Below the pieces are notes generated by a model. That model did no database searches and was not told the DNA's origin. It was given only the letters and a program-made list of their open reading frames with translations. A DNA stretch of 64,000 nt, taken from the NCBI GenBank assembly GCA_947623455.1, contig OX392545.1, forward strand, positions 28,595,001 to 28,659,000. Reading direction: 5' to 3'. Shown here piece after piece: positions 62,926 through 64,000 of the stretch (position 1 is its first letter; every line of letters begins with the position of its first letter). The translations under genes were made by a program, and so were the position numbers. This DNA comes from Mimachlamys varia (taxonomy: Eukaryota; Mollusca; Bivalvia; Pectinida; Pectinidae).

Positions 62926-64000
62926 TCTTATCTTTACGACCCGTTAAGGTTACAATTGAACGAATTAAATACTTAAAAAATATGGAACAAGAACCGGCTG
63001 CTTCCTCTAACTGAGTACGTCCTTGTAAAACTAAGGGAGGTCCAAATTGTAGATTTATGGCTTTTGTATTTACCTTAATTTCGTTAATTTCATGTCGATA
63101 CTTCCTTGTTCCTGGTTATTGCTCTGGTCTAAGTGTCCACGTTATCCCATGTGGTTTTCATGTAATAACCATTTCTTTAAGTTTTCAGTTCTGAATACCC
63201 ATATACTGTATACTGTATCCAAGAAACGTAAAACAACCATAACCACTTTAATTGCAACTGAAGTTTCAAATATTCACAATCTGGTGCAAATAATATTTAT
63301 TTCAATTTCCAATATTTACAACGCAACTACACATAGGGGCTAGGCACGGACCAATGTCACTAGGACAATTAGATAATACTACATGTATAAGTATCTACTG
63401 TATATTGGATAACACAAATGTAAATATAAGTATTGGTGTGTAACATCCATTGGATTACCTACAATGTACATATTCAACTTGATGCGGTAGTTCACCAATC
63501 CACGTATAATTGCACCAATGTATGTTACATACCTATGAATGTCAAAATTATGACAACCAAAATGTAGAGAAATGCTATATACTACATTCTGTATTAATCG
63601 TTCAAGATATACATTACACATCGCGTAGGTAACAAAGGATACTTAACTTTACATGGAAATATTTTGAACGGAAATCATCTCCGCCATTCGTTTTGGAAGA
63701 CAACTTCGTTAGCAAGAACTCGTCAGTCAATCCCACACTGTTGAAATCCTACACAGGTCGAGGTACCAGGTCTAAGGACCGTATCAAGTTCAATTTCAAG
63801 TTCTTTATTTGACTCATTGGATACAAATATATACAAATAATCACACAATAGAACAAGACAACAACACGAAGCACATCAATTAACATAGGAGAGTACATAT
63901 GTGTAACAACACACTTAAATCAGTTGCAATCTTAATTTGTTTTCCTAAGTTTCTGATTTCTATTAATTTTTTGGTATTAACAAGTAGAATTAGTTTAAAC
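62926..64000. other. Gene-poor right edge
   Basis: No gene is recognised. The last 220 bases contain CAAGTTCAATTTCAAGTTCT then TTATTTGACTCATTGGAT, perhaps the start of a repeat running out of the window. Confidence 0.4.

Overview
This is animal nuclear DNA, most likely from a bivalve mollusc, possibly a scallop. The evidence is AT-rich sequence, genes split by large introns, a Toll-like receptor coded in a single coding exon, and repeat families I associate with bivalves: tRNA-derived SINEs, TTAA and TA foldback MITEs, and a GGTCATCTGAC-ended element with a tandem-repeat core. The species assignment is inference; no search was possible. The window has three protein-coding loci and very many tandem arrays.

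Layout: (1) 1-7.6 kb: a complete Toll-like receptor on the minus strand (4187-6868), bracketed by two 336-bp direct repeats. (2) 7.6-13.9 kb: gene-poor, with a 2.5-kb array of 30-bp units. (3) 13.9-16.4 kb: an intact tyrosine-recombinase (Crypton-like) gene between two identical 129-bp direct repeats, with a foldback hairpin beside the right repeat. (4) 16.57-47.27 kb: a complete nicastrin gene (gamma-secretase subunit), reconstructed here exon by exon: 16 coding exons, all junctions in phase, 707 residues. Its introns hold MITEs, SINEs, a non-LTR reverse-transcriptase relic and at least six minisatellite blocks. (5) 47.3-56.3 kb: a further repeat-rich stretch ending at 55626-55748 in a second, in-phase terminal nicastrin exon. 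It codes a different transmembrane segment and tail, giving a predicted 703-residue isoform. (6) 56.3-64 kb: no gene seen; SINEs, a ~150-bp array and a CpG-rich 35-bp array.

The most unusual theme is that the nicastrin minisatellites start at splice junctions. The arrays at exons 6, 9, 11 and 13, and around exon 16b, have units that resemble the exon edge plus its adjoining splice site, so the introns hold dozens of decoy splice-site copies. The other leading observations are the alternative terminal exon of nicastrin, a stop-containing partial copy of the start of exon 13, and the tyrosine-recombinase gene between perfect direct repeats that contain an inverted repeat. The right repeat lies about 190 bp upstream of the nicastrin start codon.
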